A DNA stretch of 64,000 nt from Dolichospermum compactum NIES-806 (GTDB taxonomy: Bacteria > Cyanobacteriota > Cyanobacteriia > Cyanobacteriales > Nostocaceae), in assembly GCF_002368115.1 (NCBI RefSeq), contig NZ_AP018316.1, positions 4,750,631 through 4,814,630 on the forward strand. The letters are read 5' to 3'. The notes beneath the pieces were generated by a model, which was given only the letters and a program-made list of their open reading frames with translations, had not been told where the DNA came from and did no database searches. Shown here in pieces: positions 1-8,417 of this stretch (position 1 is the stretch's first letter; every line of letters begins with the position of its first letter). The position numbers and the translations under genes are program-made.

Positions 1-54
1 AAATTACAAATTACGAATTACGAATTACGAATTACAAATTACGAATTACGAATT
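1..54. repeat. Heptanucleotide tandem repeat (AATTACG) at left edge
   Basis: Back-to-back copies of AATTACG (some AATTACA) fill the window from its first base up to the helicase start codon. The same heptamer recurs inside the helicase gene (about 337-393 and 1195-1270). Short tandemly repeated heptamers are a known feature of heterocystous cyanobacteria. The array leaves no Shine-Dalgarno-like sequence before the ATG. Confidence 0.85.
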
Positions 55-3000
55 ATGAAAATCCCAGTCAAACTCCAAGAACTCATCCCACAACCAGAAG
101 CAGCAATTCTACCAATTAGTACCCTCATAGGACAAAAATTAGCATTAGTAGACTGTACAAATATTGCTGAACTCACCCCCGAACAACTAAACCTAATTTT
201 CACCCATATTCCCCCAACATGGGATTATCAAGAACTAACAGAAATCTTTAATTCTGACACCCTCACAGAAACCTTTGCTATCCAACTTTGTGAATATATA
301 GATCATCGTTTAGGACGCACCCCCCAACCCTCTTTAATTACGAATTACGTTCGCGCAGCGTTTCCGAAGGAAATATTACCAATTACGAATTATCTCGATA
401 TATTCAACTTCCGTAATCAAATTATCGGCGACTATCGCCGCTATATAGAAAGCTTCTTAAAAATCCGTGATACTAAAGTTAGAGAATTCGTCAATCAAGA
501 ACTTGAAAAAGGACAACTGTGGACAAATCCCCTCGTCCAACTTAACCCCAAATATCGCCCTGGTGCAACAGTCACAGAATTAGTTAAAAACGGTATTCTC
601 CATCCTGACTGTACACAATACTTCTCTAAAAATGGTCAACCTTTTAATTTCCATTATCACCAAAAACAAGCATTTGAAACTGCCCAAAAACAAGAACCTT
701 ATGTATTAACAACAGGTACAGGTTCAGGAAAAAGCATGACCTATGTTGTCCCCATTTTTGATGACTTACTGCGACATCCAGAAATTCAAGGAGTCAGGGC
801 AATATTAGTATATCCCATGAACGCCCTAATTAACTCCCAAGAAGAAGAATTAAAGAAATTTCTCAATAACGTTCCTAACACCCATATTCGCGTTGCTAAA
901 TACACCGGACAAGAAAGTTTAAGCACAAAAACCGAAATTCAAAATAACCCACCTCACATATTATTAACTAACTACGTGATGCTGGAATTAATGCTTTCCC
1001 GCACCCACGAAGAAAAACTCGTTGCTTCTCCAGAATTAAAATTTTTAGTATTAGATGAACTCCATACCTATCGCGGTAGACAAGGTGCAGACGTAGCCAT
1101 CTTAATTAGAAAACTCCGCCAACGTTGCGGAAAGGGTAATAGCCAATTGGGAAATAACATTTCCGCAGGAAATAATATTTCCGCAGGAAATAACAATTAC
1201 GAATTACCTCCACGCAACATTTCCGCAGGAAACAACAATTACGAATTACGAATTACGAATTACGAATTATTATGTGTTGGCACAAGTGCTACCATGTCCA
1301 CAGAAGGAACACGCGCACAACGTCGTCAAGTAGTTGCAAATGTAGCGAGTAAATTATTTGGTGTGGAAATTAAACCTGATAACGTCATAGATGAAACCTT
1401 AGAACGTTCTATCAAAAGTCCTAAACCTACCATTACAGAACTGCGAGAAAGCATAGATCAAGGTTTACCACCAGAAGCAGAACAAACATTAGAGAATTTC
1501 CAAAACCATCCTTTAAGTCATTGGATAGAAATGACCTTTGGTTTAGAAGATAAACAAGGTCATCTTGTGAGAAGAACACCCATAAGTTTAGAAAGTGGTG
1601 CAGAAAAATTAGCTGAAATTTATGTTCGTAGTTGTGCTTTAGCACAAAATTCTGAAAATGCCATAAATCAAATTAATAATTCAGAAAATGCCATAAATCC
1701 CAACTACGAACTTACAATATCAGAAAATGCGATAAATCCCAACTACGAACCTGGAGAAAATCGTATTTATGAACTATGTTTAGATATCCTTAAACAGATG
1801 TTTTTATGGGGAAGTAAAGTTAAAGGTTTAGCATTTCGACTCCATCAATTTATCTCTCAAGGTGGTAGCGTTTACTCTACCATTGAAAGTTCCCAAAAAC
1901 GTTTTCTCACCCTAGAAGGACAATATACCACCACAGAAGAACGTTTACTTTATCCCCTCGTCTTTTGTCGGGAATGTGGACATGATTATTATGTCATCAA
2001 CTACAATAACGACAAACAAATAGTCCTTCCCCAACTTCCCACAGCATTAGATATGAGTCCCGAATATACTGATATCCAAGCTGGTTATCTTACCTTAGAT
2101 GAACCCGGACTTTGGGATGCTTATAAAGATGAAGAAAGACTTCCTGACTCCTGGTTTACCGAAACCAAAAAGAAAGGACGAGTTCCTAAAAAAGATTATG
2201 CTAAATTCATTCCCCAAAAATTACAAATTCTCCCCAACGGAAAAGTTACAACTTCCCCATTACAGGGAACAACTTGTTGGTTTGTTCCTAGACCATTTCG
2301 CGTGTGTTTAAATTGTGGTGTGCTTCATGATGGAAATAAAAACGAATTTACCAAACTTTCGCGCTTGAGTAGTGAAGGACGCAGTACCGCTACCACCCTC
2401 CTCTGTTTATCCACTGTCAGCCGTCTCAAACAAGTTTTCACAGGCGAAAAAGCCCAAGCCGCCAAAATTCTCAGTTTTACCGATAATCGCCAAGATGCCT
2501 CATTACAAGCGGGGCATTTTAATGATTTTGTGCAAACCAGTTTTTTACGTGCTGCTTTATTAGGTGCATTACAAAATAAAGGACAACTCACCCACAGCGA
2601 GTTAGTCAGCGAAGTTATCAAACAAATGGGACTAAAACAAGCAGCTTACGCCAAAGAAGTGGCAGAATTTAATCCAGGTAAACAATCCAACGAAAAAGCT
2701 TTTCAAGAATTAATTGAATATCGTCTTTACGAAGACTTACGCAGAGGATGGCGCATTGTTCAACCTAATTTAGAACAGTGCGGACTTTTGGTAATTGAAT
2801 ATAATGGTTTAAAAGATATCTGTGCAGATAAGGCTATTTGGAATAAACATCGTCATCCGGTTTTATTACAAGCTATCCCTGAAGAAAAATTTATTGCTGC
2901 TCAAGCTTTATTAAATCATCTCCGTCGGGAATTAGCTATTGATACTAAATTACTCCAATATGATAATAGAGACTCTTTATTTCGAGATGTTTTTCAAGCC

Positions 3001-5694
3001 ATTAAAGAACCTTGGGTATTTGATGAAAAAGAAAAGTTGAATTTTGCAGAGTTCGCAACTATTGACAGTAATACGGACAAAAAAGCTAAGGTAAAATTAA
3101 CAATTAGAAGTAAAATTGGCAGATTTTTACGCTCTCCTAAAGCTTGGTCATTACGCAGTGAATTGTTAACAGAAACAGAGTACAATAGTTTAATTAGTAC
3201 CTTCGTTGCGGCTTTAGCTGATGCTGGGTTTTTAACTACGAAAAATGGCATTCAATTAAAAATCAATTCCTTGGTATGGAAGTTTACAACATTAACTGAA
3301 ATTCCCTCTGATCCTCTTTCATCTAAGCGGTTACAGGGGCAGGAAGACGCAAAAAGACCTGTTAACAGCTTCTTTCAAGAATTTTATCAAAGCAATGCCC
3401 AAAAAATTCAAACAATGGAAGGGCGAGAACATACAGGACAAGTCAAAACCAAAAAACGTCAAGAAAGAGAAGAGATGTTTAGAAAGGGAGAATTAGCCAG
3501 TTTGTTCTGTTCCCCGACAATGGAATTAGGAATTGATATTTCTGACCTCAGCGTTGTCCATTTGCGGAACGTTCCCCCCAGTCCGGCTAACTATGCCCAA
3601 CGTAGTGGACGCGCTGGACGCAGTGGACAGGAAGCATTAGTTATTACCTATGCAGCTATTGGTAGCGGTCATGATCAATATTTCTTTCAACGTCAAGAAC
3701 AGATGGTAGCTGGGGCTGTTGCACCACCCAAACTAGAATTAGCCAATCAAGATTTAGTTCAATCTCATGTGTATTCAATTTGGTTAGCACATACAGGAGT
3801 TTATTTAGATGACTCCATGAACAAAATTCTGGATTTACATATTACTGATTATCCCCTGAAAGATAGTGTACGTGAACAATTAATACTTAGTTCTGGGAAA
3901 TTAGCTGAATGTCTGCAAGCTACTCAGTCAATACTTGCAGATACCTTCTGTCAAAGTGATTTACAAAAAGCCTCTTGGTATTCTGTACATTGGCTACAAT
4001 TTACCATAGAGAATGCACTGAATACATTCAATAGAAAATGCGATCGCTGGCGTAAACTTTATGATAGTGCAGTTAAACAAAGAGATCAGGCTAACATCAT
4101 AATTAGTCGTTCTGCTGCTGGTTATGTTACAGATGAAGAACGAAAAAACGCTGAAGCTCAAGCAAGAGAAGCGCAACGACAAATAGATTTATTGGTAGGG
4201 CATAACCAAGGTAAAAGTAATAGCGAATTTGAATTTTATCCCTACCGCTACTTTGCTGCTGAAGGATTTTTACCAGGGTTTAATTTCCCCCGTTTACCTG
4301 TGAGAGCATTTATCCCCACCAATGATGGAGGTGAGTTTATTTCTCGTCCCCGTGTTGTCGCTTTAAGGGAATTTGCACCCAACAACATCATTTACTATGA
4401 AGGTAGTAAATTTATGGTGTCAAAAACCAAAGTACCTGTAGGTGGCATTGAAAGTCAATATCAACGAGTAAGCTGTTGTTTTAACTGTGGTTATTTCCAT
4501 CCAGATGATGCGCGTGATACCTGCGAAAACTGCGGTGCAAAAATTAAACCTGATAGTTCTCAAAACCTAGCTAAATTAAATCGTGTATTATCAATGGACA
4601 CAGTATTTACTCGCAGAAGAGAACGTATTACCTGCGATGAAGAAGAAAGATTGAAATATGGTTATAACATTACTACCCATTTCCGTTATGCACCTCAAAA
4701 ACAAGAATCTGCCACTGTTTTAGCAGCAGATAATACACCATTATTCAAATTAACCTATGGGGCTACAGCTACCATCTGGCGTATCAATAGAGGACTGAAG
4801 AAAAACACCGAAGAAAGAGGGTTTAAATTAGATACTAAAACAGGTAATTGGGGAGATACAAAAAATAATTTCCAAACCAACTCACCAACAACAAATTTAC
4901 CTCCAGAAACCTTACACACGGAAGTAAATTTAATGGTAGATGACACTTGCAATATTCTTGTCATCGAACCCTTGAATGTTCCCCAAGATAACAAAGAAGC
5001 GTTTATTGCTACTCTCCAATATATCCTAGAAACAGCAATTCAAGCAGTTTATAAGTTAGAACCAGATGAACTGGATTCAGAAAGATTAGGAGAAGGAAAA
5101 TATTTGCTATTTTGGGAAGCATCAGAAGGTGGTGCAGGAGTTTTATCTCAGCTACTCCAACAAACAGATGCTTTTCAGAAAATCGCCAATTCTGCTTTAG
5201 ATATTTGTCATTTTCAAACACCAAAGGATAGTTGTGTGCAAGCTTGCTATGAATGCTTACTTTCCTACAGGAATCAATTTGATCATCCGTTAATTAATCG
5301 TCATTTGATTAAACCTTTACTCGATGATCTGCAAGCAAGTACAGTAGAGATATCCGGTGTATTCCGAGATGAACAATATCAAAAACTATTCGCACAAACA
5401 GACCCAAATTCCGATTTTGAACGAGAAGTTTTACAAGAGATTTACCAACGGGGTTATAAACTACCTGATACAGCCCAGGAATTAATTACCGAAGCCAATT
5501 GTAAACCAGATTTTATTTATAAAGATGAAAAAACTGCTATTTTCTGTGATGGTTCAGTACATGATAGTCCTGAACAGAAAAAGCAAGACCAAATTGAGAG
5601 AGATAATCTGAGATACAACGCAGGGTATCATATATTAACTCTGCGCTATGATAAAAATTGGCGGGAGCAATTGGACGTTTTAGGGAGTTTATGA
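55..5694 (+). CDS. Giant DExH-box helicase (DUF1998/MrfA-like) with C-terminal endonuclease-like domain
   Basis: 1879-residue superfamily 2 helicase. Visible in order: Walker A TGTGSGKS near residue 221; DExH motif DELH near 334 followed by TYRGRQGADVA; motif III SAT near 408; Cys pairs CRECG (about 638) and CLNCG (about 752); a motif IV-VI region with TMELGIDISDLS and QRSGRAGRSG (about 1155-1190); a zinc ribbon CCFNCG...CENCG (about 1472-1490); and a Cys cluster ending ACYECLLSYRNQ (about 1730) typical of MrfA/DUF1998 helicases. The last ~95 residues (PDF, then IFCDGSVHDSPE) resemble Vsr/DUF559-type restriction-endonuclease folds. Family knowledge suggests ATP-driven DNA or RNA translocation; nuclease activity and a role in defence or repair are inference. 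The frame stays open to the left edge, so the true start may lie outside the window. Three stretches (about 95-113, 361-405 and 530-572) are repeat-derived inserts. Confidence 0.85.
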   Translation: MKIPVKLQELIPQPEAAILPISTLIGQKLALVDCTNIAELTPEQLNLIFTHIPPTWDYQELTEIFNSDTLTETFAIQLCEYIDHRLGRTPQPSLITNYVRAAFPKEILPITNYLDIFNFRNQIIGDYRRYIESFLKIRDTKVREFVNQELEKGQLWTNPLVQLNPKYRPGATVTELVKNGILHPDCTQYFSKNGQPFNFHYHQKQAFETAQKQEPYVLTTGTGSGKSMTYVVPIFDDLLRHPEIQGVRAILVYPMNALINSQEEELKKFLNNVPNTHIRVAKYTGQESLSTKTEIQNNPPHILLTNYVMLELMLSRTHEEKLVASPELKFLVLDELHTYRGRQGADVAILIRKLRQRCGKGNSQLGNNISAGNNISAGNNNYELPPRNISAGNNNYELRITNYELLCVGTSATMSTEGTRAQRRQVVANVASKLFGVEIKPDNVIDETLERSIKSPKPTITELRESIDQGLPPEAEQTLENFQNHPLSHWIEMTFGLEDKQGHLVRRTPISLESGAEKLAEIYVRSCALAQNSENAINQINNSENAINPNYELTISENAINPNYEPGENRIYELCLDILKQMFLWGSKVKGLAFRLHQFISQGGSVYSTIESSQKRFLTLEGQYTTTEERLLYPLVFCRECGHDYYVINYNNDKQIVLPQLPTALDMSPEYTDIQAGYLTLDEPGLWDAYKDEERLPDSWFTETKKKGRVPKKDYAKFIPQKLQILPNGKVTTSPLQGTTCWFVPRPFRVCLNCGVLHDGNKNEFTKLSRLSSEGRSTATTLLCLSTVSRLKQVFTGEKAQAAKILSFTDNRQDASLQAGHFNDFVQTSFLRAALLGALQNKGQLTHSELVSEVIKQMGLKQAAYAKEVAEFNPGKQSNEKAFQELIEYRLYEDLRRGWRIVQPNLEQCGLLVIEYNGLKDICADKAIWNKHRHPVLLQAIPEEKFIAAQALLNHLRRELAIDTKLLQYDNRDSLFRDVFQAIKEPWVFDEKEKLNFAEFATIDSNTDKKAKVKLTIRSKIGRFLRSPKAWSLRSELLTETEYNSLISTFVAALADAGFLTTKNGIQLKINSLVWKFTTLTEIPSDPLSSKRLQGQEDAKRPVNSFFQEFYQSNAQKIQTMEGREHTGQVKTKKRQEREEMFRKGELASLFCSPTMELGIDISDLSVVHLRNVPPSPANYAQRSGRAGRSGQEALVITYAAIGSGHDQYFFQRQEQMVAGAVAPPKLELANQDLVQSHVYSIWLAHTGVYLDDSMNKILDLHITDYPLKDSVREQLILSSGKLAECLQATQSILADTFCQSDLQKASWYSVHWLQFTIENALNTFNRKCDRWRKLYDSAVKQRDQANIIISRSAAGYVTDEERKNAEAQAREAQRQIDLLVGHNQGKSNSEFEFYPYRYFAAEGFLPGFNFPRLPVRAFIPTNDGGEFISRPRVVALREFAPNNIIYYEGSKFMVSKTKVPVGGIESQYQRVSCCFNCGYFHPDDARDTCENCGAKIKPDSSQNLAKLNRVLSMDTVFTRRRERITCDEEERLKYGYNITTHFRYAPQKQESATVLAADNTPLFKLTYGATATIWRINRGLKKNTEERGFKLDTKTGNWGDTKNNFQTNSPTTNLPPETLHTEVNLMVDDTCNILVIEPLNVPQDNKEAFIATLQYILETAIQAVYKLEPDELDSERLGEGKYLLFWEASEGGAGVLSQLLQQTDAFQKIANSALDICHFQTPKDSCVQACYECLLSYRNQFDHPLINRHLIKPLLDDLQASTVEISGVFRDEQYQKLFAQTDPNSDFEREVLQEIYQRGYKLPDTAQELITEANCKPDFIYKDEKTAIFCDGSVHDSPEQKKQDQIERDNLRYNAGYHILTLRYDKNWREQLDVLGSL
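337..393. repeat. Repeat-derived insert in helicase gene (site 1)
   Basis: AATTACG heptamers flank a 23-base palindromic module (TTCGCGCAGCG...CCGAAGGAA) that also occurs in intergenic DNA near 33155 and 46465 in related form. It is read in frame as roughly residues 95-113. Confidence 0.65.
1135..1270. repeat. Repeat-derived insert in helicase gene (site 2)
   Basis: Three copies of an 18-base unit encoding NNISAG-like peptides (ATTTCCGCAGGAAA core, itself palindromic) alternate with AATTACG heptamers encoding NYELRIT. Together they add about 45 residues between helicase motif II (DELH) and motif III (SAT) without breaking the frame. Confidence 0.8.
1642..1770. repeat. Repeat-derived insert in helicase gene (site 3)
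   Basis: Three near-identical units encode SENAINPNYE-like peptides, the first being SENAINQINN. The DNA repeat is TCAGAAAATGCCATAAATCC. It adds about 40 residues in frame. Confidence 0.75.
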
Positions 5695-5699
5695 ATTGA

Positions 5700-5900
5700 T
5701 AATTGTTCAGAGGGAACAGGGAACGGGCAACAGGGAACAGAAAAAACTCATGTTTTTAAACATGAAATTGAAATAGTGACACTGTTTTTTTCGTACTACG
5801 CATCTTGTAAAAACATCCTTTTTTTGACTGAGCTTTAAACTCAGAACTAAAGTTTTTATTTGTTAGCTGTTACCTGTTCCCTGTTCCCTGTTCCCTTCTT
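5700..5900. repeat. Intergenic repeats after the helicase, including GGGAACA heptamers
   Basis: The 750-base gap after the helicase holds no gene that I can support. GGGAACA heptamers occur at 5712-5740 and, inverted, at 5873-5895. The stretch from about 5811 to 5895 is repeated in inverted orientation at about 26503-26590 (shared CTGAGTTTAAAG / CAGTCAA core), so it is an interspersed element. A small hairpin (CATGTTT...AAACATG, 5750-5765) could aid termination of the helicase transcript, but this is weak. Confidence 0.6.
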
Positions 5901-6215
5901 TTGTAATCTATTTAAATTCGTTTTATAGGTGTGGCAGATGAGGCTAATTTTTTCCATGACTTCTACTTTACCATGTCTTTCTACTTATTTTTTCTGGTAG
6001 CCGAATTAATCCTCTAAGTTTCAAGTTTATTTGGTAGTTATTGGTCAAAATACTGATAATCAGGGTAACAATAATCTCTAGTTTTGATAGAAGTGAGAGG
6101 TTATGAATTTATTGATTTTTCTAAATAACTTTATTGACGATTTTGCATATAATCAAAATATATCTGCTAAAGGTATTAAAGCTGGATTTTTATTTCCTGT
6201 TGACATTGGTTGAGA

Positions 6216-6369
6216 TACAGCAAATTGTCATCAAACCCGGAACAAGAACCCCAACCCCAACCCCCTCCAGTATCAAAAGCTTATCCTTTTCTTCCCCCCG
6301 CTGCGGGGGGATTTAGGGGGGTGCAATGAGGGGGCTAAGATGTACCTTATATGATTGGAAATCGCTGTA
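6216..6369. mobile_element. MITE-like element with TACAGC termini (copy 1)
   Basis: Begins TACAGCAAATTGTC and ends with the inverse of TACAGCGATTTCC. Its interior is a C/G-rich palindrome (CCCCCCGCTGCGGGGGG). A shorter, inverted copy lies at 30092-30198. It has no coding capacity of its own; a short ORF across it is not believed. Confidence 0.65.
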
Positions 6370-6448
6370 AACAACCAATGAGGATTTACGAGTAAGCCGA
6401 TTATGCCTAAAAAGAAGACTACTCCCCATTAAGGATTCTGGAGACGAG

Positions 6449-6916
6449 ATGTATCTAGCGCATTCATTCATGAGTGATGAGAAACGGCAACAACATCAAC
6501 AACATCAACAGCCTTTGATTTTAGTGGTAGAAAATCATGATGATGGTCTACTGCTGATGAGTTATACACTTGAGTTACTTGGTTGTCAGTCTATTTGTCA
6601 AAAAGAAAGTTCAACAACAGTATTTATGGCTAAAGAACATCAACCTGATTTAATTTTATTGAATATTTTTTTACCCGGGGTGAATGGACTAGATTTTATT
6701 CGATATCTTAAGCAAGAACCGTTAACTTGTCATATTCCTGTGGTGGCTATGACGGTTTTAACTGATGGTGAATATAATAAAAAGATGCTTGAAGCTGGTT
6801 TTGATGATTACATTGTTAAACCTTATATGATTGAGGAGTTAGCTGCAATTATCTACCGATTTCTAGGGACGAAATTTGAGCTATGCTCGGTTTTAGAAGT
6901 GCAACGGATTCATTAA
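6449..6916 (+). CDS. Stand-alone receiver-domain protein, phospho-acceptor Asp replaced by Asn
   Basis: 155 residues: a short Gln/His-rich leader followed by one CheY-like receiver (residues about 24-145) and no output domain. The usual LLDxxLPG phosphorylation site reads LLNIFLPG, and the acidic pocket reads ENHD in place of a normal DD/ED pair. The switch Thr (AMT) and Lys (VKP) are kept. It is therefore probably a pseudo-receiver that is not phosphorylated in the normal way (inference). GGAG five bases before the ATG supports this start; an alternative Met is at residue 8. It converges on the histidine kinase at 6920 with a 3-base gap, which suggests a shared signalling function. Confidence 0.85.
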   Translation: MYLAHSFMSDEKRQQHQQHQQPLILVVENHDDGLLLMSYTLELLGCQSICQKESSTTVFMAKEHQPDLILLNIFLPGVNGLDFIRYLKQEPLTCHIPVVAMTVLTDGEYNKKMLEAGFDDYIVKPYMIEELAAIIYRFLGTKFELCSVLEVQRIH

Positions 6917-6919
6917 TAA

Positions 6920-8041
6920 TCATGCAGCAATTTTAGGGAGTTTGACTGTGAATATGCTGCCTTTACCGATTGCTGAGGAAAGTTCTATTTTACCTCCGTG
7001 TGCTTCAATAATGCGGCTGCAAAGATGTAGTCCTAAACCACTACCTGATCTTTTGTTTTTACCTTGACGAAAGCGCTCAAAAATAGTTTCTTGATCTTCT
7101 GGTGCAATGCCATAACCTGTGTCTTGAACTTCAATGATGATGGTACTACTGCAATGATTAGCTGGGGATAAGGTTTCAGAAATGCGGATTTCTATACTGC
7201 CTGTATCTGTGAATTTGATGGCATTACCAATTAAGTTATGGAATACTCGTCTTAATTCTAAGCGATCGCCTTTAACTATGCCGCCATTATTGCCTGTTGG
7301 ACTTAATTCATGGGTATCTAATTTCAAAGTTAAGTTTTTCTCCAGTGCTAAGGTATTTAATTCACTTATGACCTCAGTAGCAATTGCGGTTAAGTTGCAT
7401 GATTCAAAGTAGAGATTTTTTTGTCCAGCTTCAAAGCGGTAAACTTCTAGTAATGTATTTACCATTTCCAGGAGATTTTGATTGCTGCGAATCATGATAC
7501 TAATGGGTTGTTTCATTTCTGAAGGAATTTGTCCAAAGACTTCTTGCAGAAATAAATTCAGCACTCGATTAGCAGCTACTAGGGGAGTACGTAAATCATG
7601 GGTAAGACGAGAAACAAAGTCTTCTCGCTGGAGGGTCATTTTGCGTTGTTCGTCAATACTGTGCTTTAATCTTAAGAGCGATCGCACTCTGGCTAATAAT
7701 TCTTCGATTTCAAAGGGTTTGCGAAGAAAATCATCAGCACCGATATCTAAACCGTCAACCACGCTGGCTTCAATACGGGCTGTCAGTAGTAAAATCGGAA
7801 TATAGTTGATTTCAGGATTATTCCGAATCTGTTGTGTAACTTCATAACCATTTATTCCTGGCATCATCACATCTAAGATAATCAAATCTGGTGGTGACTT
7901 TCTGACTTTTTCTAAAGCTGTTTTACCATCCATTGCTGAATCAATTTCATAGCCTTCACCTTCTAAGATTGTCCGCATTAAAGTCAGATTATCTGGCACA
8001 TCATCAACGGACAAAATTCGGAATTTTTTCAAGTTAGACAT
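6920..8041 (-). CDS. Response regulator-histidine kinase hybrid (REC-HisKA-HATPase)
   Basis: 373 residues. An N-terminal receiver (VDDVPDN, LDVMMPG with acceptor Asp, FLRKPF) is followed by a HisKA dimerisation helix with H-box THDLRTPL (about residue 150), then an HATPase with N-box (IGNAIKFT), G1 (DTGYGIAPED) and G2 (GSGLGLHLC). There is no membrane segment or other sensor domain, so it is a cytosolic kinase whose input is likely its own receiver. This receiver keeps its acceptor Asp, unlike those of its two neighbours. The substrate is unknown. Confidence 0.92.
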   Translation of the reverse strand: MSNLKKFRILSVDDVPDNLTLMRTILEGEGYEIDSAMDGKTALEKVRKSPPDLIILDVMMPGINGYEVTQQIRNNPEINYIPILLLTARIEASVVDGLDIGADDFLRKPFEIEELLARVRSLLRLKHSIDEQRKMTLQREDFVSRLTHDLRTPLVAANRVLNLFLQEVFGQIPSEMKQPISIMIRSNQNLLEMVNTLLEVYRFEAGQKNLYFESCNLTAIATEVISELNTLALEKNLTLKLDTHELSPTGNNGGIVKGDRLELRRVFHNLIGNAIKFTDTGSIEIRISETLSPANHCSSTIIIEVQDTGYGIAPEDQETIFERFRQGKNKRSGSGLGLHLCSRIIEAHGGKIELSSAIGKGSIFTVKLPKIAA

Positions 8042-8089
8042 ATTTAAGTTCTTGGTAAGTAGATTGGCGTTAAAAATTGTTGTTGGGGC

Positions 8090-8181
8090 AAGGGAACAGG
8101 GAACTCTTAACTGGGGACAGGAAGAGAGTTTTGGGCGATTTTACCTTTCTTCACATACCTTTAAATTTTTCGGTTCACCTA
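8090..8181. repeat. Interspersed repeat, inverted copy at about 34898-34980
   Basis: The segment from GGGGCAAGGGAACAGG to GGTTCACCTACTTA matches the reverse complement of about 34898-34980 over ~80 bases with few changes (shared core TTCACATACCTTTAA). It directly abuts the MITE at 8189. Confidence 0.6.
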
Positions 8182-8188
8182 CTTAATT

Positions 8189-8411
8189 AGGACTTACGCA
8201 CGCTCACTAATTTACCATGATATGAATGAAGGAAATTGCGTCGTTTTCGGCTTTGGGAATAACTTATTGAGTAGGGTGTGGTTCGGCAAGCTCACCAACC
8301 ACGTCAGATAGAGGGAATCTGTTTTTTTGTCAAAATATCGTGTCCGACGCACCCTACAAGGGATAAAATTTACCTCACATATTTGGGGAATCTTGTCAAT
8401 GCGTAAATCCT
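8189..8411. mobile_element. MITE with AGGACTTACGCA termini (copy A)
   Basis: 223 bases bounded by AGGACTTACGCA and TGCGTAAATCCT, with TA on both outer sides that could be a target duplication of the IS630/Tc1 type. Nearly identical to copy B at 10327-10526 except for an internal 23-base palindromic insertion (TGGTTCGGCAAGC...). It is non-coding. Confidence 0.8.
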
Positions 8412-8417
8412 ATTAAT

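Noticed and set aside
6134..6316. 60-residue ORF after the helicase
   Set aside because: Its second half is MITE sequence (Thr-Pro repeats from CCCCAAC) and the first half is AT-rich with no ribosome site.
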